Positions 19,901-27,762 are shown, numbered from the stretch's first letter. The stretch: 64,000 bases of DNA from Enhygromyxa salina (GCF_002994635.1 NZ_PVNL01000030.1:248001-312000), one strand, 5' to 3'. The notes: generated by a model not told the origin, from the letters alone. A program made the numbers and translations.

Positions 19901-20003
19901 CAGCTTCGCGGCCAAGTTCGAGCAGATGCGCCAGCGCGAGGTCGAGCCCGCCGAGCTCGAGGCACGGATTGAGAGCTTGGCGAGCGAGTACGGACCCAAG
20001 TAA
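16971..20003 (+). CDS. Fusion of class I phosphomannose isomerase and sugar nucleotidyltransferase-like domains
   Basis: Residues about 40-500 resemble class I mannose-6-phosphate isomerase: NLVPRPWGG near the start, LLSVQSHPPG in place of LSVQVHPDD, then NPEAYVVIS-DPGATLRVGF matching the zinc Glu region, VHCLGNPEG and EVRRPGTTHRAWDH matching the second His/Glu region. After a linker, residues about 560-960 start with LPGKGTRLSPIT and IKPLFPVPV, the GxGTRLxPxT...KPL signature of nucleotidyltransferases, and end in a hexapeptide-like segment with VIGRGRAHAAVLLGSRLG. Known bifunctional GDP-mannose enzymes put the transferase first and a class II cupin isomerase last, so this order is unusual. 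It probably feeds GDP-mannose or a related sugar nucleotide, but the second half is very divergent and could be non-catalytic. Confidence 0.75.
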   Translation: MPKDRIDELESDESTAPINEELTVPHETGELRRLARGEVKQVLDRLATEPLRLRRDNLVPRPWGGRSLLTFKGLEGATRPGRYGESFEVSAYPDDPEAARYPSIVEFADGSSMGLGELLGRAGETVLGPSFFAAYGPNLPLLPKLLDVEGLLSVQSHPPGNPEAYVVISCDPGATLRVGFNRDVDVEQMRQMLRAARATQDQLDAMFWVPEERYAPQLAELLGKPDAVARLGERLTPLLTNSSDKPRLLEALTVLDNCYRAMLDALNVIEVAPGMVIFNADPPGASTPDIPSAQVHCLGNPEGRAVLMLEVRRPGTTHRAWDHVRFPARDLAIDEAFAAMTCRASHAAEFVCERRPIAGRAGAFRSVSCGAFVVDHLCPRPGLSVPALAEGLPTTLHGIRGSVRLQGPNGVHWGVLRAGESLLLPAGIPSLSLDAQTADSEVVQVTIPLPPRVHPVAIEDQPTRELRIFSVNEAKRENLAQTRRLVAESTGPSQVMAIVNAGDSSELRARLRALTPAIFRADGSTKVYVHEEATRRGQLLGLIDALRSQRERDGGLDPDRVSLGVMLPGKGTRLSPITQRLHGIKPLFPVPVRVQGPLGPVWLDGVTGSLWTWTLVAWALESHGFRGVAWKWGDEPQVAARLATAFDYDLSDVDAIRFGAGASLGTSEHDSELARSKEWLLADAGSRDLIVQLRRRPLEQLRERIDEHQGARRGNSFVHVGSPAFSHLFLRHAERVFGDCEGWLDVDGYLFEALTHDEAEWAAELERDAELRALIARCPDFYARVAELRRGIQAERGHPLRIVVVDIGAESYWGDIGQLSKARAVWSALAVQGEQGDFARELAGFGGLAPDRHGNYLVGDSQVPDDGSVRGCVVIDSVIGRGRAHAAVLLGSRLGVAGLEPGSVAIECHVNALRLGRDSLAFGSIDDYLRLPAEHAHTSIVADPKATPLQLESWFADMREDPGAADNYTTPRYGNPTSFAAKFEQMRQREVEPAELEARIESLASEYGPK

Positions 20004-20038
20004 CGGATCCAAAGAGCGCGACGGCCCGACTTGCGCGG

Positions 20039-20419
20039 TCAGCCGAGCGTGTTCTTGTTGTTGTGAAACAGCGGATCCCCGAGCCGACACGCGCCCTTGC
20101 CCTCGAATTTCACGTCGAAGGAGTACAGCATGAACTCGGCGGCGTCGCGGCTGGTCCCGCTTGCGACCCCGCCGCTGGAGCCGGCCTCGTCGCCCGACGA
20201 CTTGCTGTACTTGGCGCCCTTGTTCATGGGCATCGCGCCGTCGCAGGTGATCGTCGCGGGGCCGTCGGCGGTGTCGGCCGAGCGCGCGATGTTGGGGTAG
20301 GGGATCGGCACCGGCCCGGCGGGGCCGGGGGTCAGACACACGTCGGGGAACACGATGCTCATGCCGCCGCTGTTGCCGTGGGCGACACCGCGTCCGTTGG
20401 CGAAAGTTCGCTGGCCCAT
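20039..20419 (-). CDS. DUF4150 PAAR-like T6SS tip protein
   Basis: The 126-residue protein has the PAAR-like pattern of DUF4150: VFPDVCLTP near residue 25, then PIPYPNIA, and a C-terminal CRLGDP. It belongs to the family that caps the VgrG spike or carries effectors. It is the last gene of a tight minus-strand operon, one base after the ketosynthase-like gene. There is no C-terminal toxin extension, so it is a tip or adaptor rather than an effector itself. Confidence 0.88.
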   Translation of the reverse strand: MGQRTFANGRGVAHGNSGGMSIVFPDVCLTPGPAGPVPIPYPNIARSADTADGPATITCDGAMPMNKGAKYSKSSGDEAGSSGGVASGTSRDAAEFMLYSFDVKFEGKGACRLGDPLFHNNKNTLG

Positions 20420-20420
20420 G

Positions 20421-21467
20421 TCAGCCGCCAGGATACAGCAACAGCGCGCCGCAGCGGCCGGGGTCTGAGCACGCCCACACCAAGGTGGGGCCGGTCGCGA
20501 CGCCAGCTTGCATGAAGCGGGTCGCGGTGCCGAGCATCAAGGGCGCGAGCGCGGCCCCGCAGTCGCCGACGTACTCGGCGGGGTGCTCGATCCACAGGGG
20601 CTCGGCAAAATGCTCGCGGTTGCGCACGAACGCGACCCCCCACGCGTTGGCCGAGCTGCTCTCGCCGTTGAGGCCGGCCATGACCAAGTGGACCAGCTGA
20701 CCCTCGCCGCGGGGCTGGTCGAGCACGGCGCTGCACGCTGTCGCCAGGGTCGTGCGGCGAGGCTCGCAAGGCTCGGCGAGCGCGAGCGCGGTGATCCACG
20801 CGAGCGGGGTCAGGCCACGCCGTCGGCAGGTCGCGGCGGTCGCGAGCACCAAGCACGCGGCCGCTTCGCCCGGGGTGAACGCGTCTTGCGGCCCGGAGGT
20901 GCGCAGCCGACCGTCGCGCTCGAGCGCGGCGATCCGTTCGTGGTCGAGGTGGCTGTCGACGCCGCCGACCAGCACGAACTCGGCGTGACCGGGGATCAGC
21001 AGCTGGTCGCGGGCAGCCGCGATCGCGGTGAACATGCCCGCGCGGCCATCGGCGAACATCCGGCTCGCGCTCGAGGTCAGGCGCCGCTCGGTCTGGACCC
21101 CGAGCATCGGGATGAACTGCTCGGACAAGAACGCGTAGCCCGGCAGCGGCCGCGGGGTGGCCAGATACAGGGGCAGCTCGACCTTCGTGAACTCGTGCGA
21201 GAGCGCTTCTTGGATCGCCCGGGTCGCGAGCCGGAGCAGCCGGGGCTCGAGCGGACTGGCCCGCACGCACTTGCGCAGCGACGGGGCGATCGGGGGCAGA
21301 TGAGTGTCGTCGAGGTGGCCCATCACGACCGGCTCGAGCTCGCCGTCGAGCACCCACGTCTCGCGCTTGCGGGTGATCCCGGCGCGGATCGAGGCGGCGG
21401 TCTGGCGGGTGTCGAGGCCGATCGGGGAGCAGACCCCCACGCGAACGACGGCGAGCGCCTCGGTCAT
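20421..21467 (-). CDS. T6SS-associated ketosynthase-like (thiolase fold) protein lacking catalytic residues
   Basis: The 348-residue product has a thiolase-fold ketosynthase outline: SPIGLDTRQTAASIRAG near the N-terminus and a VLVGGVDSHLDHERIAALERDGRL segment equivalent to the core of KS domains. The active-site Cys position reads RLTSSASRMF. The usual HGTGT and second GH segments are replaced (LVHLVMAGLNGE; YVGDCGAAL), so none of the Cys-His-His triad remains. Such proteins recur next to DUF2169 and PAAR genes, pointing to a structural or chaperone role in T6SS effector loading. The ATG overlaps the DUF2169 stop (ATGA). Confidence 0.8.
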   Translation of the reverse strand: MTEALAVVRVGVCSPIGLDTRQTAASIRAGITRKRETWVLDGELEPVVMGHLDDTHLPPIAPSLRKCVRASPLEPRLLRLATRAIQEALSHEFTKVELPLYLATPRPLPGYAFLSEQFIPMLGVQTERRLTSSASRMFADGRAGMFTAIAAARDQLLIPGHAEFVLVGGVDSHLDHERIAALERDGRLRTSGPQDAFTPGEAAACLVLATAATCRRRGLTPLAWITALALAEPCEPRRTTLATACSAVLDQPRGEGQLVHLVMAGLNGESSSANAWGVAFVRNREHFAEPLWIEHPAEYVGDCGAALAPLMLGTATRFMQAGVATGPTLVWACSDPGRCGALLLYPGG

Positions 21468-22507
21468 TGCTTGGATCCTCGCGGCTCGGTCGCGCCGCTC
21501 AGCTCGGCCAGGCCGACGTCGACGTGAGAGACCCGAAGCAGCTGCTCGTCGACAGCCAGGCTCGCGCGCCAGGTCAGGGCGACGCTGAGGTGGTGGTCGT
21601 TCGTGGTCTCGATGAGGACAGTGTCGAGCACGGGGTTCAAGTCATTCGTCGCCCCCGCCACGACCGCGCGGACCTCGAAGCGACACCGCGGCAGCGCGAA
21701 CTGCCAGGCTCGATCGGCGTCGAATCCGGACAGCGTGACGGGCTCGCCGCCGTGCAGGCCCGACGCGAAGCTGTGCCCTGGTGCCGCGCTGCAGAAGAAC
21801 CGTGGGTCGAAGTCGGTGGGTAAGAACGGGGCCTGATGCTTGCGCCAGCTCGCGTCGTAGCTGCCCGCGTAGGCCACCCGGGGCTGCCAGGTTGGCGCGA
21901 TCGCGGCGAAGCCCGTCGGCGTTGGGGTCTGCCCGAGCCAGGTCAACGGTTCGTCGGGGTCGTCGACGTTGGGGACTGGCTGGCCGATCATCGCTTGCGG
22001 CCTGCGAGCGCCGAGCAAGCCGACACCCACGGGGTTGCGATGCTCGGTCGACTGCGCGTCACTCAGGTGGCGGCCGCCGAACGCTCGCTCCCAGGTGATC
22101 GGCGTGCGCACGAACGGGAGCGGGCGACTGGGCTGGACATGGCCGCCGTACTCGACCCAGCTGCGATCACCGTAGACCCGGGCGCGCCTGAGCTGATCGG
22201 CCACGCGCACGTGGACGTCGAGCTCGGTGACCGCCTGGGCCCGCGGCGCGCAGGCTTCCCCGATCACGATCACGTCGGCCGCCGGCTTGGGCAGGTGGAG
22301 CTCGGTTGGATAGCGGAGGCTGCTCGCGGTGGGGTCGCCCCAGTACTCGTCGGCGAGGGTGATCGGGCGCTGCTCGGCGGCGATCTCGAGCGTGTCCGCG
22401 ACGACGAAGCTGGCCTTGAGCACCACGACGATCGTGTCGACGCCGCGACGATCTGGGGTCGCGAAGATCGTCGGCACGAAGGGCGATGTGTTGCGCAGCT
22501 GCAGCAT
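21464..22507 (-). CDS. DUF2169 T6SS adaptor protein
   Basis: The 347-residue protein shows the DUF2169 hallmarks: MLQLRNTSPF start, LKASF near residue 30, EYWGDPTASSLRYP, ADVIVIGEA, RVYGDR, and ITWERAFGG followed by NPVG(V)G. DUF2169 proteins are VgrG/PAAR-linked adaptors that load effectors. The gene sits 14 bases downstream of the YbjQ-family gene and overlaps the next by 4 bases, so it belongs to the 23303-20039 operon. Confidence 0.92.
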   Translation of the reverse strand: MLQLRNTSPFVPTIFATPDRRGVDTIVVVLKASFVVADTLEIAAEQRPITLADEYWGDPTASSLRYPTELHLPKPAADVIVIGEACAPRAQAVTELDVHVRVADQLRRARVYGDRSWVEYGGHVQPSRPLPFVRTPITWERAFGGRHLSDAQSTEHRNPVGVGLLGARRPQAMIGQPVPNVDDPDEPLTWLGQTPTPTGFAAIAPTWQPRVAYAGSYDASWRKHQAPFLPTDFDPRFFCSAAPGHSFASGLHGGEPVTLSGFDADRAWQFALPRCRFEVRAVVAGATNDLNPVLDTVLIETTNDHHLSVALTWRASLAVDEQLLRVSHVDVGLAELSGATEPRGSKQ

Positions 22508-22521
22508 GAATCAGGAGCGGA

Positions 22522-22896
22522 TCAGCCGACCTCGAGCACCACCGCGGTCCCGTACGCGAGCAGCTCGGCCGCGCCCTGCATGACCGCCGATGTGGTCATG
22601 CGCAGGCCGACGACCGCGTTGCCACCGTGGGACAGACACTCGGCGCGCAGCCGATCGAGCGCCTGCTCGCGGCTCTGCGAGAGCATCGCGGTGTAGCCTT
22701 CGACCTCGCCGCCGATCAGCGTGCGCAGGCTCGCGAGGATATCGACCCCGACGTTGCGGGTGCGGACCGTGTTGCCGCGCACCAGCCCCAGCACGCGCAC
22801 GATCTGAAAGCCGGGCACCGTGTCCGTGGTCGCCAGTAACACCCCCCCAGCTCGGTCCAGGGGAGCAAGTGTCATCGATGTCTTGCCGTTGGTCAT
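22522..22896 (-). CDS. YbjQ/UPF0145-family protein
   Basis: The 124-residue product matches the YbjQ fold family: LATTDTVPGFQIVRVLGLVRG, IGGEVEGYTAML, the SREQALDRLR helix and GGNAVVGLRM. The family forms a pentameric ring and is of unknown function, sometimes described as heavy-metal-binding. The start overlaps the preceding stop (ATGA); a second ATG six codons in would also fit. Presence in a T6SS adaptor operon is not something I know as standard. Confidence 0.88.
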   Translation of the reverse strand: MTNGKTSMTLAPLDRAGGVLLATTDTVPGFQIVRVLGLVRGNTVRTRNVGVDILASLRTLIGGEVEGYTAMLSQSREQALDRLRAECLSHGGNAVVGLRMTTSAVMQGAAELLAYGTAVVLEVG

Positions 22897-23303
22897 CGCT
22901 TGATCTCGTCGTAAGGGTCACTTCGTTGGCCGAGTCGCACCCGAAGAAACGACCCGAGCACGACCACCGCGCCGGCCACCGCCAGCGCGGGGCCGAGCGG
23001 TGTGCCGAACATGCCGATCACCCAGCCACCGATCATCATGCCAAGCCCGACGCCCCTCGCCGCACGCATCCGTGGCGCGTGGTCGGCCTGTGCCAGCGCG
23101 TCGTCAGCGCGGACCCGCTCGAGCCACGCGCCGTCGTTGCTGGTGCCCGGCAAGATCAGCGCGGGCACATGCGCGTGGGCTCGCTCGACCAGGTCGGGTT
23201 GCTCGCCGTAGAGCGCCAGCTCCTCGCGCTCGGCGTCGTCGAGCTGACCGGCGCGCTCACGGGCGAGCAGCTCGGTGACGCGCTGGAGCTCGGGGTCGTC
23301 CAC
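22893..23303 (-). CDS. Small two-helix membrane protein
   Basis: I chose the GTG at 23303; the longer upstream open frame is low-complexity and covers the repeats at 23357-23406. The 136-residue product has a charged helical N-terminal half (about 1-85, including LLARERAGQLDDAEREEL) and two membrane helices (about 87-105 and 107-125). It ends in a short basic tail. It overlaps the YbjQ start by 4 bases, so both are translated together. Function is unknown; the N-terminus resembles zinc-finger-less anti-sigma-like helices, but that is weak. Confidence 0.65.
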   Translation of the reverse strand: MDDPELQRVTELLARERAGQLDDAEREELALYGEQPDLVERAHAHVPALILPGTSNDGAWLERVRADDALAQADHAPRMRAARGVGLGMMIGGWVIGMFGTPLGPALAVAGAVVVLGSFLRVRLGQRSDPYDEIKR

Positions 23304-23356
23304 GGCCGCGAGCTTAGCAGGGAAACGCCCAATCGAGCCGACGGAGGGATCGAGGC

Positions 23357-23406
23357 CGAGTCGCTGGCGATCCCGAGTCGCTGGCGATCCCGAGTCGCTG
23401 GCGATC
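23357..23406. repeat. 17-bp tandem repeat between ATPase and membrane-protein genes
   Basis: CGAGTCGCTGGCGATCC occurs at 23357-23373 and 23374-23390 exactly, and at 23391-23406 with the last base missing. The array lies in the 121-base gap between the ATPase stop (23425) and the GTG at 23303. No stem-loop was seen in it. It may mark a promoter region or a replication-slippage site. Confidence 0.85.
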
Positions 23407-23424
23407 ATGGATGCGCAGCGTGGA

Positions 23425-25056
23425 TCAGCGTCGCCACTTGCTCGGGCTGCGCCGCTTGCTCGGGCTGCGCCGCTTGGCGGCCTTCGGGCGGGGGGCATCC
23501 TCCGCGGCCGCGAGCACGGGGACATTGACCACGTAGCTCGGACCCCGGAGTTTACGTAGCTCCGCGCGGATGTCGTTGGCGACCTCGGTGACCTCATGGG
23601 GGGCGAGGACATCGTGGCCGAGCTCCTGGGCGAGCGCGAACGCGAGCGGCTCGTACAGCGGGATCGTGGTTGCGATCGCGTGGAGACCCTCGGGGTTGGC
23701 GACCGCGAGCTGCAAGAGGGTGTCGCGGTGGACACCGCGCAGCTCGCTGAGCGACTGGGGAGTGTCGCGGGCGAGCTGGCTCAGGAGCTCGAGGGCGCGA
23801 TTGTGGTCTCCGCGGGTGACGGCAACCTTCACGTGGCGTGAGTTCGGAGGCGCGTCCGTGAGTCGAGCCTCGAATTCGATCGCCACCTCGGGCAGGCGCT
23901 CCGGCAGGTAGAATTGTGCCATGAACTCGATGACGTGGGCGACCCGATTGTGTGGACTCGGGCTGGGGCGAAGGCCATGAAACAGGCCATACAGCCGCTC
24001 GCTCGTCTGGTAGTACTTGGCCCGGCCCCTGATTGTCACGATCTCGACGGCGCCGCGATGGACCAAGCGTCCGAGCAACATGCTGGCCTTGTTCACGGTG
24101 AACCGCGCGACTTCCCCGATCTCGCGTGCGGGGCTGGGGTCCCACAGCTCGCACAGGGCCTTGAACACCCGGCGTTCATCGAGCGGCAGCGCCTCGATGT
24201 TTGACTCGAGATAGTCGCTCTGATCGTCGATCAATCCGAGCAGTCCCGGGTGCAGTGCATCGCGCAACGGGAGCCCGCGTGCGAAGCCGGCCAGCACGGT
24301 GAGCAAGCGTGGATTCCCGCCCGTACAGATCTCGATCAGGCGGCACGCTTGCGCTTCGAGTCGATCACCCGTCAGCTGCTCCCAGACCGCCCGAACGGCG
24401 TCGCGGCTCAGGGGGCGCAATCGCAAGGTGGCGAACAGCTCATAAGTGGCTTTCTTGGGCTGCTCAATCTCATCGAAGCGGGCCGTCGCCGTGGCGAGGA
24501 GCATGATCCGGGGCTCGTTGAGCAGCGTGTGGCGCAGCATCCAACCCTCTTCCTCGTGCATCTGAGCTCCGAGGATGTCCTGCAGGTTCTCCACCGCGAC
24601 CAGCAGTCGGACCCCGCGCTCGTCGGCAAAGTCGAGCAGACGGGCGAGCGCCAGATCGTGGAGGCGCTTGCTGTCGTGCTCGCGCCGAAGCGCAACATGG
24701 GCGCTGCGCAATTTCTGATCGTTGGTCTGCCTGGCGAGCTGATGCAGCGCCTCCAGCCACAGCTCGGCCGCGGAGCCCACATTGTAGGCTTGTTCGTCGA
24801 ACACGATCGGGTACCACTGGGCGGCCAGCTCCGGATCTCGCTCGATCGCCCGTGCGACGCGATGAACCAGCATGGTCTTACCCATCCCGCGCTGCCCGAT
24901 GATCAATAGATGTTGATTGCTCGCGGTGTTGTTGTACGAGAGGGTCTCGAGCACCGACTCGAGCTCCGGTTGCCGCGCGATGAACGAGTTGATGAGCTCG
25001 TCGGCCGACGAGAAGCCGGGGTTGTGGGTCATGGTTTGGTTTCGTCGTTCAACCAT
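23425..25056 (-). CDS. AAA/STAND-type ATPase with winged helix and basic repeat tail
   Basis: The 543-residue protein has Walker A IGQRGMGKT at 53-61. The Walker B position reads LLVAVENLQD (150-159), where the usual Asp-Glu is Glu-Asn. An arginine-rich sensor-like region (LLATATARFDEI) follows. Residues about 300-360 look like a winged helix (FTVNKASMLLGRLVHRGAV). The C-terminal third is alpha-helical and unrecognised. The last residues are a KRRSPS duplication from an 18-bp tandem repeat (23437-23472), giving a basic tail. The start overlaps the stop of the upstream ATPase by 8 bases, so the two are coupled and probably act together. Their place in the T6SS island suggests a recruited partner, but they could also be a self-contained signalling or defence pair. 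Confidence 0.85.
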   Translation of the reverse strand: MVERRNQTMTHNPGFSSADELINSFIARQPELESVLETLSYNNTASNQHLLIIGQRGMGKTMLVHRVARAIERDPELAAQWYPIVFDEQAYNVGSAAELWLEALHQLARQTNDQKLRSAHVALRREHDSKRLHDLALARLLDFADERGVRLLVAVENLQDILGAQMHEEEGWMLRHTLLNEPRIMLLATATARFDEIEQPKKATYELFATLRLRPLSRDAVRAVWEQLTGDRLEAQACRLIEICTGGNPRLLTVLAGFARGLPLRDALHPGLLGLIDDQSDYLESNIEALPLDERRVFKALCELWDPSPAREIGEVARFTVNKASMLLGRLVHRGAVEIVTIRGRAKYYQTSERLYGLFHGLRPSPSPHNRVAHVIEFMAQFYLPERLPEVAIEFEARLTDAPPNSRHVKVAVTRGDHNRALELLSQLARDTPQSLSELRGVHRDTLLQLAVANPEGLHAIATTIPLYEPLAFALAQELGHDVLAPHEVTEVANDIRAELRKLRGPSYVVNVPVLAAAEDAPRPKAAKRRSPSKRRSPSKWRR

Positions 25057-26302
25057 GGGTGCCTCGCTGCGCGAGTGGACGATGAGTCAGGCGATGGCGT
25101 GCCCGCCACCAGTCCTGCAGGAGCTTGTTGGCGAACACGTAGTCGTCTCGTTCGAGCTGCAGGTAGCCGTCGTGGATGAGCACGTGGATGACGTCTCGAA
25201 GCGCCTGCGGCTCACTCTCGGACGCGAGCGCCCGCGCGCTGGGGATCGAAAGCGCCCCCACGATCGCGGTCTCGCTGAGTAGATCGACGGCGAGCTCCGC
25301 CAGCTCACTGCCCAAGCTGGTCGAGAGTCGCTCTTCGTAGTGAGCCAGCTCGAGGTGGCCGTGCGAGCCGAGCAGATGGGTTTGATAGACCCGCTCGACG
25401 TCCGCACGGGTCACGTAGAACACCTTGCGCTGGCGTGCATCCTCGCGCAGCGATCGCCAGAACACCTGAACGTGATGCGGAACATGGATGCCCAGACGAT
25501 CGAGGACCGCGTCAGATGCTCCCTCGGCCCAGCCAATCCGCGCATGATTGGCGAGCGCGCTCAGTGCCCCGCTCGCCGTCTCGCGGTCCCAGGGCGGGAG
25601 GTGAAAGCGGGTGAACGTGTTGAGGGTCGCGCTGAGCTTGGCCTGCGAGAGCACGGGAGCCAGGCCGATCGAGCTGGCGATCACAAAGCGGATCTGCCGG
25701 GTGTGTCGAATGCTGGCCGCGCGCAGCCAGGACATGAGCTGGTCGACGGCGGCGACGCGCGCTGGGGTAACTCTGTAGTCATGGCCCTTGAGCAGGCGGT
25801 TGACGAGGATCGCCAGCTCATCGAAGTAGACGACCACGGGCGGCGTGTTGGCGACGAACTCGTCGAGCAGCCGGTTGGCCTTGCTCTGCCAGTCGGTCAT
25901 CGTGCTGCGGATCTGAACCGCGAGCTCGCGCGCCTGAAGCTGCGTCACGTCGCCGAGCGCGTTGCGGAACACGTCAAGCGCCCGCTTGTGCAGCTCGCGG
26001 TGCTCGCGGCTGGCCAGCGCGAGCTCGACCACCAGGTCCTCGGGCCCGGCCGCGCCCTGAAGATCGACGTGGACCGCGACGAACTCTCCCTCCAGGCGAC
26101 GCGCGAGTTCGCGCATGATGCTCGTCTTGCCGATCCTCCGCGGAGCGGCGATAGCGATGTTTGCGCCATCCCGAATGAGCTCGGTGAGCTCCGCCAGCTC
26201 GGGTTCACGGCCCCAGAAGCGGTCCCCGTGCACCCAGTTCCCGACGTCGGAGGGGAGTGATCTCTCGAGCTTCGGCTTCGATGGCATCATTTTTGATGCC
26301 AT
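25049..26302 (-). CDS. AAA ATPase (FWGRE-type, archaeal-ATPase-like)
   Basis: The 417-residue protein begins with the FWGRE box (29-33), then Walker A APRRIGKTS (53-61) and Walker B VVYFDEL with Asp161-Glu162. The SSIGLAPVL segment fits sensor 1. The C-terminal 100 residues (HIPHHV-like HVPHHVQVFWRSL, then ETAIVGALSIPSARAL) look like a winged helix. This is the class of ATPases that includes STAND-like regulators. It is upstream of and translationally linked to a second ATPase whose Walker B is altered, so this one may be the active subunit of a heteromer. Confidence 0.88.
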   Translation of the reverse strand: MASKMMPSKPKLERSLPSDVGNWVHGDRFWGREPELAELTELIRDGANIAIAAPRRIGKTSIMRELARRLEGEFVAVHVDLQGAAGPEDLVVELALASREHRELHKRALDVFRNALGDVTQLQARELAVQIRSTMTDWQSKANRLLDEFVANTPPVVVYFDELAILVNRLLKGHDYRVTPARVAAVDQLMSWLRAASIRHTRQIRFVIASSIGLAPVLSQAKLSATLNTFTRFHLPPWDRETASGALSALANHARIGWAEGASDAVLDRLGIHVPHHVQVFWRSLREDARQRKVFYVTRADVERVYQTHLLGSHGHLELAHYEERLSTSLGSELAELAVDLLSETAIVGALSIPSARALASESEPQALRDVIHVLIHDGYLQLERDDYVFANKLLQDWWRARHRLTHRPLAQRGTHG

Positions 26303-26332
26303 ATTCCTGGCCGCTGGTCAAGATGTTCCATC

Positions 26333-26360
26333 AATCTAGATGGCAGCGTACGCGCTGCAA
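26333..26360 (-). promoter_or_regulatory. Candidate promoter with inverted repeat before the ATPase pair
   Basis: On the minus strand TTGCAG (26360-26355) and TAGATT (26338-26333) are spaced by 16 bases, a fair sigma-70 match. A 6-bp inverted repeat (GCAGCG at 26343-26348, CGCTGC at 26353-26358) overlaps the -35 and spacer and could be an operator or the end of the upstream gene's transcript. It lies between the HEAT-repeat gene stop (26370) and the ATPase ATG (26302). Confidence 0.4.
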
Positions 26361-26369
26361 GGCGCTCGA

Positions 26370-27707
26370 TCAGTTGCCCGGCAACGCGAGCCCGCGCTGA
26401 AAGTCCGCGAAGGCCAAGCGCGCGAACACGTCTTGGATCTGCCCATGCTGCGCTCCGGTGAGCGCCCAGGTGGCGATCTGCGCTCGACCCGTGGTTCGGG
26501 CCGCGAGCTCGAGCGCCAGCGGGTGGCGACGTCGAGTCGGTACCGCGGCCAGGCTGCGCGCGAGGGCAGGTAGGTCCAACGCGGCCCCGTTCGAGTAGCG
26601 CAGCCGCGGATCGAGCTGACTGCGACGGCGGGCCCACCAGAACCGAACCGCGTCCGGGTCCGGCAGCCGCAGCTTGTCGTCGCCGCTGGGGATCACCCCT
26701 CGCTCGAGGTCGTCGCGGTCCAGCGGAGGAAGGCCATCGTCGTCCGCGTCGCCAACCCGCACGCCACGGTCCAGCCAGTGATCCGGCTCGTCGTCGCGCA
26801 GCCCCGCGATCGCACACACGACCTCCCCCGCGAGTCGAGCCAGCCGCGGGTCCTCGAGCAGCTCGAGCGCGAGATCAATCGCAGCCGGTCGCCCGGTCAG
26901 CCCAGCCGCCCAGACCAGCGCGCGCGTCGGTGCGTCGCGCAGCGTCGTGAGCAGGCGCTGGTGGACCGACGCGTCGCCCAGCATCGCGAGCCAGCCCAAC
27001 GCCTCACGCTGCCTGGTCCCCCCACGCGGGCTGAAGGCCTCACGCGCGACAGCCAACCACGCGGGCATCTGACCGCGGATCAACCCGCTCTCGATCGCGG
27101 CCCAGCGCAGCGCGTCGTCTTCGTGCTGCATCAACGGATGCAGCAGGTGCAGCGCCGACGGAGCGCCCGTGTGACGGGCGAGCTGTGCGGCAGCGCGTCG
27201 GACCTCGAGGTCTTCCGCGCCCAACCACGCCACCAGTCGCTGACCGGCGTTGACCCGGTGGGCAGCCAGGATTTGCAGTCGGCTGGCGAGGACCCGCGGC
27301 GCGAGCCGATCGAGATCCCGCCCCAGCCACGGGACCAGTCCGTCGCGCTGGCTGAGCGAGAGCCCCCGGACCAGACCGCGGTGCCCGACCTCCTCGGCCC
27401 GATCCAAGCTCGCCAGCAGCTGCTCGCAGGCGTCGAGTCCGGCCCCGTGGAGGATCGCCAGGCCGACCGCGGCGGTGCGGAATTCATCGTCGTCAACCTC
27501 GTTCAGCGCGGGCAGCAGCAGCCGCTCGACCACGATCGGCCCGCCCACGCGCAGCGCCTCGAGGTGGGCGAGCAACCGCTGCTCCGGCCCCGCGCGCAGC
27601 TTGGCGACGCTGAACTTGGGCGAGTCGACGCAATTGGACCAGGTCTCGACGAGGAACTCGGCCTCATCAAGGTGCTCTCGCATGATGTCCCAGATGACAT
27701 CGCTCAT
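26370..27707 (-). CDS. TIGR02270-family HEAT-repeat protein, T6SS-associated
   Basis: The 445-residue product begins with SDVIWDIMREHLDEAEFLVETW, the usual opening of TIGR02270 proteins, and is built from HEAT-like helical repeats (RRAAAQLARHTG, LRWAAIESGL). The C-terminal portion keeps the family ending: DAVRFWWARRR, LRYSNG, RRRHPLALELAART and a terminal W(A) stretch. TIGR02270 genes are found with VgrG and PAAR genes. Exact role unknown; probably a scaffold or adaptor. It diverges from vgrG with 55 bases between them. Confidence 0.88.
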   Translation of the reverse strand: MSDVIWDIMREHLDEAEFLVETWSNCVDSPKFSVAKLRAGPEQRLLAHLEALRVGGPIVVERLLLPALNEVDDDEFRTAAVGLAILHGAGLDACEQLLASLDRAEEVGHRGLVRGLSLSQRDGLVPWLGRDLDRLAPRVLASRLQILAAHRVNAGQRLVAWLGAEDLEVRRAAAQLARHTGAPSALHLLHPLMQHEDDALRWAAIESGLIRGQMPAWLAVAREAFSPRGGTRQREALGWLAMLGDASVHQRLLTTLRDAPTRALVWAAGLTGRPAAIDLALELLEDPRLARLAGEVVCAIAGLRDDEPDHWLDRGVRVGDADDDGLPPLDRDDLERGVIPSGDDKLRLPDPDAVRFWWARRRSQLDPRLRYSNGAALDLPALARSLAAVPTRRRHPLALELAARTTGRAQIATWALTGAQHGQIQDVFARLAFADFQRGLALPGN

Positions 27708-27762
27708 CGGTCGTCGAGCCCGCTGAGTGTTATACGCTGTCAGAGCCTCCGCGAGCCAATCG

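Noticed and set aside
20508..21527. Plus-strand 339-codon open frame
   Set aside because: Antisense to the ketosynthase-like and DUF2169 genes.
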